Origin: Vanessa cardui
Taxonomy: Eukaryota; Arthropoda; Insecta; Lepidoptera; Nymphalidae
Length of the DNA: 64,000 bases
Assembly: GCF_905220365.1 (NCBI RefSeq)
Contig: NC_061127.1
Location: forward strand, 5,704,001-5,768,000
Direction: 5' to 3'
Positions 62,001 to 64,000 of this stretch are shown piece after piece. The position numbers and the translations under genes are program-made. The notes under the pieces are model-generated. The model searched no databases. It had not been told where the DNA came from and was given only the letters and a program-made list of their open reading frames with translations. Position 1 is the first letter of the stretch. Each line of letters begins with the position of its first letter.

Positions 62001-63947
62001 ACCCTTTTTTGGAAATTAATTTGTATCATTAATGATGTCTAACTAATCGCGAAATCGGTTTCATTTATTTTCCTTTTCAACCGACTTCAAAAAGGAGGAG
62101 GTTATCAATTCGTCTGTATTTTTTTTTTATGTTTGTTACCTTATAACTTTTAACTGAGTGGACCGATTTTGACAAAATCTTTTTTGTTCGAAAGCTAGTG
62201 CTTCCCGTGTGGTCTCATATTACTTTTTAGTGCATATTTATTGTTTTAAAATTGTGTTTTGTTTGAAGTCGGTTTTTCTTTTAGTTAAAATTTTTTTCCG
62301 ACAAATGATCGAACTAATTATGTATTCCGGTTTGTAAGGTGAGTGAGGCAGTACTGACACAAGGAAGAAAATATCTCAACGCCCAAGTTTGGTGGGAAGT
62401 TGTTAATATAAGGATTGATTAATATTTATTAAAATAACAAGACTATTTCAAGATTCATAGACTGAACAGAAAAAAAACACAAAACGATGCGAGTGGGTAA
62501 CTGGTCAAACTAACTAAACTAAATAAGATACCACTTAAATGTTCAAAGTTTACTACTGCTGTGAAATTACGACTAGCCGTTTGAAATAAAAATTGAGTTT
62601 TTATTATCTTTTTTTAATCATGTGATTAATTACATGTACCCATTTCTCACGACATTATCCATCTTTAAATATGCTTAATTGATTGTATAGTTGCAATAAA
62701 ATAATAATGATTTTGGGATTGGTCTAAATAATTAAAATTAATTAAGTAATAACTGAACAGATTACATATTAGCGGAAAACTTACTATTAATTTAAACACA
62801 AATATCAAATATTAATTAAAAGTAATTTAAATATCAAAAGCAATATTTTAACAGACCTTAAACTGCTTCTCCTGATGTGTCAGCTTGTGTTTGTTGAGGT
62901 TGGAGGGGTTGACGAATGTGGCAGGGCATTGTGCACACTTGTAGGGCTTCTCGCCTGTATGTGTTCGCATGTGCATCACCAGATAGTACTTGTGTTTGCA
63001 CTTGTAAGGACACAGGTCACAAAAGAAGTTGAAGGTATTTGTGTGCACTAACCTTTAAATTATTTACACAGTTATTTAAAAATATATATTCATCATCTCC
63101 TTGTAAATAAAAGTCATGTGATTCATTTGGTTTGGGAAATAAGATCTGTCATAAATGGTCATTATACATAAGTTATAACATTAAAGTATTGTAGAATAAA
63201 AATAAGACTAAGAACTTTTTTTGGGACTTTCATTGCACATTTTACAAATGCTTGTAGAGTCACTCTGTTGTTCCAGTGTACATTCAGACATGACAGATGA
63301 ATTAATTAATATGATTTTGTTTAATTTATTTTCAGTGTTACCATCATAGCATAAAATTGAGGTATGCAATTATTTTCACATATTTATAACTTACAGTTCT
63401 ATGTTATTGGTGGTAGGGCTTTGTGCAAGCCCGTCTGGGTAGGTACCACCCACTCATCAGTTATTCTACCGCCAAATAACAGTACTCAGTATTGTTGTGT
63501 TCCGGTCTGAAGGGTGAGTGAGCCAGTGTAACTACAGGCACAATGGACATAACATCTTAGTTCCCAAGGTTGGTGGCACATTGACGATGTAAGGAACAGT
63601 TAATATTACTTCCAGCGTCATTGTCTATGGGCGATGGTGACCACTTACCATCAAGTGGTCCATATGCACGTCCGCCAACCTATACCATAAAAAATATATA
63701 CATATATATTTGGTCTAAAAGAGCAATGAATCAGTAATATTTAAGTTTAAATTTATAGCCATACTTACATATGGTTCTTAAGTCTTGCAATGATAGGGAA
63801 CTCCTTGCCACAAGTAGGGCACTTGTGCACTACATTTTGCTCGTGGTTGTGTCGCATATGCTGTGCAATGCTGCGCACAAGCTGCCCGCATATATCACAA
63901 GCACGCCTCATACACTGTCTCTCACGTCGGTGGGCAACTAACTTTTC
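58940..63947 (-). CDS. C2H2 zinc-finger protein, 3' six exons (5' end outside window)
   Basis: The coding exons, in transcription order, are 63947-63769, 63052-62857, 61501-61386, 60403-60141, 59649-59622 and 59006-58940. They join into one open frame of 282 codons plus TAA, with intron phases 2, 0, 2, 1 and 2, and every intron is GT...AG. The product has six C2H2 fingers. Two are split by introns and only become canonical after splicing (CPTC...HMLVH across exons 1/2, CTYC...HEIRNH across exons 3/4), which strongly supports the model. A TGEKPYK linker joins fingers 3 and 4. After the fingers comes a charged, Q-rich, probably helical segment (KQLERLQKMQEDQDALEKW) and a Q/T-rich tail ending in GMAYF. 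The family usually binds DNA in the nucleus, so a role as a transcription regulator is inferred. The first exon opens in frame with no start codon, so the gene continues past 64,000. I do not recognise a specific orthologue. Confidence 0.9.
59007..59621 (-). other. Zinc-finger intron E-F with perfect hairpin
   Basis: A 615-nt intron. Its notable content is a perfect inverted repeat at 59230-59276 (22-bp arms, 3-nt spacer) followed by a third, imperfect copy of the arm ending near 59310. A transcript would form a stable stem here. Confidence 0.75.
59230..59276. repeat. Perfect inverted repeat, 22-bp arms
   Basis: Arms 59230-59251 and 59255-59276 are exact reverse complements around an AAA spacer (core ATTATGTAATAATACGT). 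It lies within intron E-F. Confidence 0.95.
59622..59649 (-). CDS. Zinc-finger gene 28-nt microexon E
   Basis: Acceptor CGTTCTAG before 59649, donor ACTAT|GTAAGTAA below 59622. The 28 nt add AQQQTVQLT and keep the frame from exon D (phase 1) to exon F (phase 2). Both splice sites match consensus well and the composition (Q/T) continues that of the preceding tail. It is too short for ORF-based detection. It could be skipped in some transcripts, but skipping it would shift the frame. Confidence 0.82.
59650..60140 (-). other. Zinc-finger intron D-E
   Basis: A 491-nt AT-rich GT-AG intron. I see no repeat or second exon in it. Confidence 0.75.
60141..60403 (-). CDS. Zinc-finger gene exon D
   Basis: Acceptor TTATTCCCAG before 60403, donor ATTG|GTAAGT below 60141; 263 nt. 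It completes finger 6 (SDLRKHEIRNH), then encodes RVKRDYIGGEP, a charged Q/E/K-rich stretch likely to be helical, and a low-complexity tail with QQQ and QPQQP. A SINE ends about 17 nt upstream of its acceptor. Confidence 0.92.
60421..60425 (-). promoter_or_regulatory. Putative intron branch point (CTAAC) for exon D
   Basis: CTAAC on the minus strand puts the candidate branch A 18 nt from the AG acceptor of exon D. The motif lies inside the SINE target-site duplication, so a second copy exists at 60741-60745 on the far side of the SINE. Confidence 0.5.
60434..60740 (+). mobile_element. tRNA-derived SINE (family 1) in zinc-finger intron
   Basis: Near full-length copy with a tRNA-like head (GATGGCCCAGTGGTTAGAA A-box region, GGTTTCAAGCCC B-box region), a body with GTGGAATATRTTCC, and a GTTGTTGTT tail. 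It is flanked by perfect 13-bp target-site duplications GTTAGTTGTTAAT at 60421-60433 and 60741-60753. It is antisense to the host gene and sits directly beside the acceptor of exon D. Confidence 0.95.
61386..61501 (-). CDS. Zinc-finger gene exon C
   Basis: Acceptor GTGTGCAG before 61501, donor CAA|GTTAGG below 61386; 116 nt. It encodes finger 5 (CMLCEKAF...HHDAKH) and the start of finger 6 (CTYCGRDFCY). The donor is weak (GTTAGG), but joining to exon D gives CYKSDLRKH with the exact 12-residue spacing of a C2H2 finger, which fixes the junction. The exon is much more GC-rich than its surroundings. Confidence 0.92.
61539..61840. mobile_element. hAT-type MITE in zinc-finger intron
   Basis: A 302-bp non-coding element with imperfect terminal inverted repeats starting CAGGCCCGTATTTA and CAGAGCCGGATTTA. 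It is flanked by perfect 8-bp target-site duplications CGATCACG at 61531-61538 and 61841-61848. The 8-bp duplication and CAG termini fit the hAT superfamily. It has a GC-rich rim (GGGGCAACCGCCC) and an AT-rich core, and it ends about 30 nt upstream of the acceptor of exon C. Confidence 0.92.
62072..62292 (+). repeat. Lepidopteran interspersed repeat (CCGACTTCAAAAAGGAGGAGG type)
   Basis: Begins CAACCGACTTCAAAAAGGA and ends near GAAGTCGGTTTTTCTTTTAG, with the paired motifs in opposite orientation. The same family forms the right part of the copy-1-only insertion at 13822-14787 (there on the minus strand). It is non-coding and lies in the intron between exons B and C. I cannot assign a superfamily. 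Confidence 0.7.
62857..63052 (-). CDS. Zinc-finger gene exon B
   Basis: The acceptor is AAAG at 63054-63053. A competing TTAG six bases downstream would break the frame and is rejected. The donor is AAG|GTCTGT below 62857. The first base completes an ATG codon so that finger 2 closes as HMLVH. The exon then encodes two canonical fingers (CDLC...HMRTH and CAQC...HKLTH) joined by TGEKPYK and ends HQEKQFK in phase 0. Length 196 nt. Confidence 0.92.
63053..63768 (-). other. Zinc-finger intron A-B
   Basis: A 716-nt GT-AG intron. Apart from the interspersed repeat in its upper half I see only AT-rich sequence with no conserved element I can name. Confidence 0.8.
63407..63695 (+). repeat. Common lepidopteran repeat (GGTGGTAGGGCTTTGTGCAAG family)
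   Basis: About 290 bp, closely similar to 5773-6006 (shared blocks GGTGGTAGGGCTTTGTGCAA, CACCCACTCATCAG, TATTGTTGTGTTCCGGT, GACCACTTA). This longer copy contains two blocks missing from the other one. It lies in the intron between exons A and B. It is probably a SINE or a LINE 3' tail; the class is unresolved. Confidence 0.85.
63769..63947 (-). CDS. Zinc-finger gene exon A (first exon visible)
   Basis: Acceptor TTCATAG before 63947 and donor GTAAGTAT just below 63769. It encodes EKLVAHRRERQC, an atypical short-loop finger (CDIC...HMRHNH) and the first part of a second finger (CPTCGKEF...LKNH). The exon is 179 nt and ends in phase 2. It starts in phase 0, so at least one more coding exon lies upstream of the window. 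Confidence 0.9.
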
Positions 63948-64000
63948 CTATGAATAATGAATATATTTGTGTTTATTTAAATTATCTTGTATAAAATATA

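Larger units (their letters stand above)
61502..62856 (-). other. Zinc-finger intron B-C
   Basis: A 1,355-nt intron holding the hAT MITE near its 3' end and the CCGACTTC-type repeat in the middle. The rest is AT-rich with nothing recognisable. Confidence 0.8.

Noticed and set aside
1..64000. CRISPR arrays, bacterial operons, rRNA genes, phage-like regions
   Set aside because: No regularly spaced direct repeats, no rRNA-like conserved stretches, and the gene structure is clearly eukaryotic.

Overview
This window looks like AT-rich (my estimate: about two-thirds A+T), intron-bearing insect DNA, most probably from a butterfly (Lepidoptera, perhaps a nymphalid). The reasons are one multi-exon C2H2 zinc-finger gene with GT-AG introns, two families of tRNA-headed SINEs of lepidopteran type, Helitrons with the A|TC...CTAG|T ends common in butterflies and moths, CR1/Daphne-like and RTE-like LINE fragments, and hAT MITEs. 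The species assignment is inference.

Layout. 1-6.1 kb is gene-free DNA with a decayed SINE and one copy of a common lepidopteran repeat. From about 6.10 to 35.26 kb the window is a direct tandem duplication of a unit of about 14.6 kb: copy 1 is about 6,099-20,698 and copy 2 about 20,699-35,255. The junction at 20,691-20,698 fuses the end of the unit straight onto its start. The copies differ by scattered substitutions and by transposon insertions that each have a matching empty site in the other copy: a 2.9-kb Helitron and a roughly 1-kb foldback element in copy 1, and a 3.5-kb Helitron, a SINE with 10-bp target duplications and a second-family SINE in copy 2. No gene is recognisable in the duplicated unit. 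Chance ORFs shared by both copies are frameshifted or differ only by amino-acid-changing substitutions.

35.3-58.9 kb is intergenic and repeat-rich. It holds a 5'-truncated CR1/Daphne-like LINE with a perfect 23-bp target duplication, a foldback element, a pair of inverted 400-bp repeats, several SINEs, a hAT MITE with perfect 8-bp target duplications, and a 3.54-kb Helitron. That Helitron carries degenerate but readable Rep (HUH motif) and Pif1-like helicase coding sequence.

58.9-64.0 kb holds the only host gene I can support. It is the 3' part (six exons, 282 codons, minus strand) of a C2H2 zinc-finger protein, including a 28-nt microexon, whose reading frame closes across all five introns. 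Its introns are full of mobile DNA. A SINE sits about 17 nt upstream of one 3' splice site and a hAT MITE about 30 nt upstream of another.

I found no CRISPR, operon, rRNA or true tRNA gene. The most interesting features are the tandem duplication, which works as a natural record of transposon insertions, its apparent patch of sequence homogenisation, and the transposon insertions at the splice sites of the zinc-finger gene.
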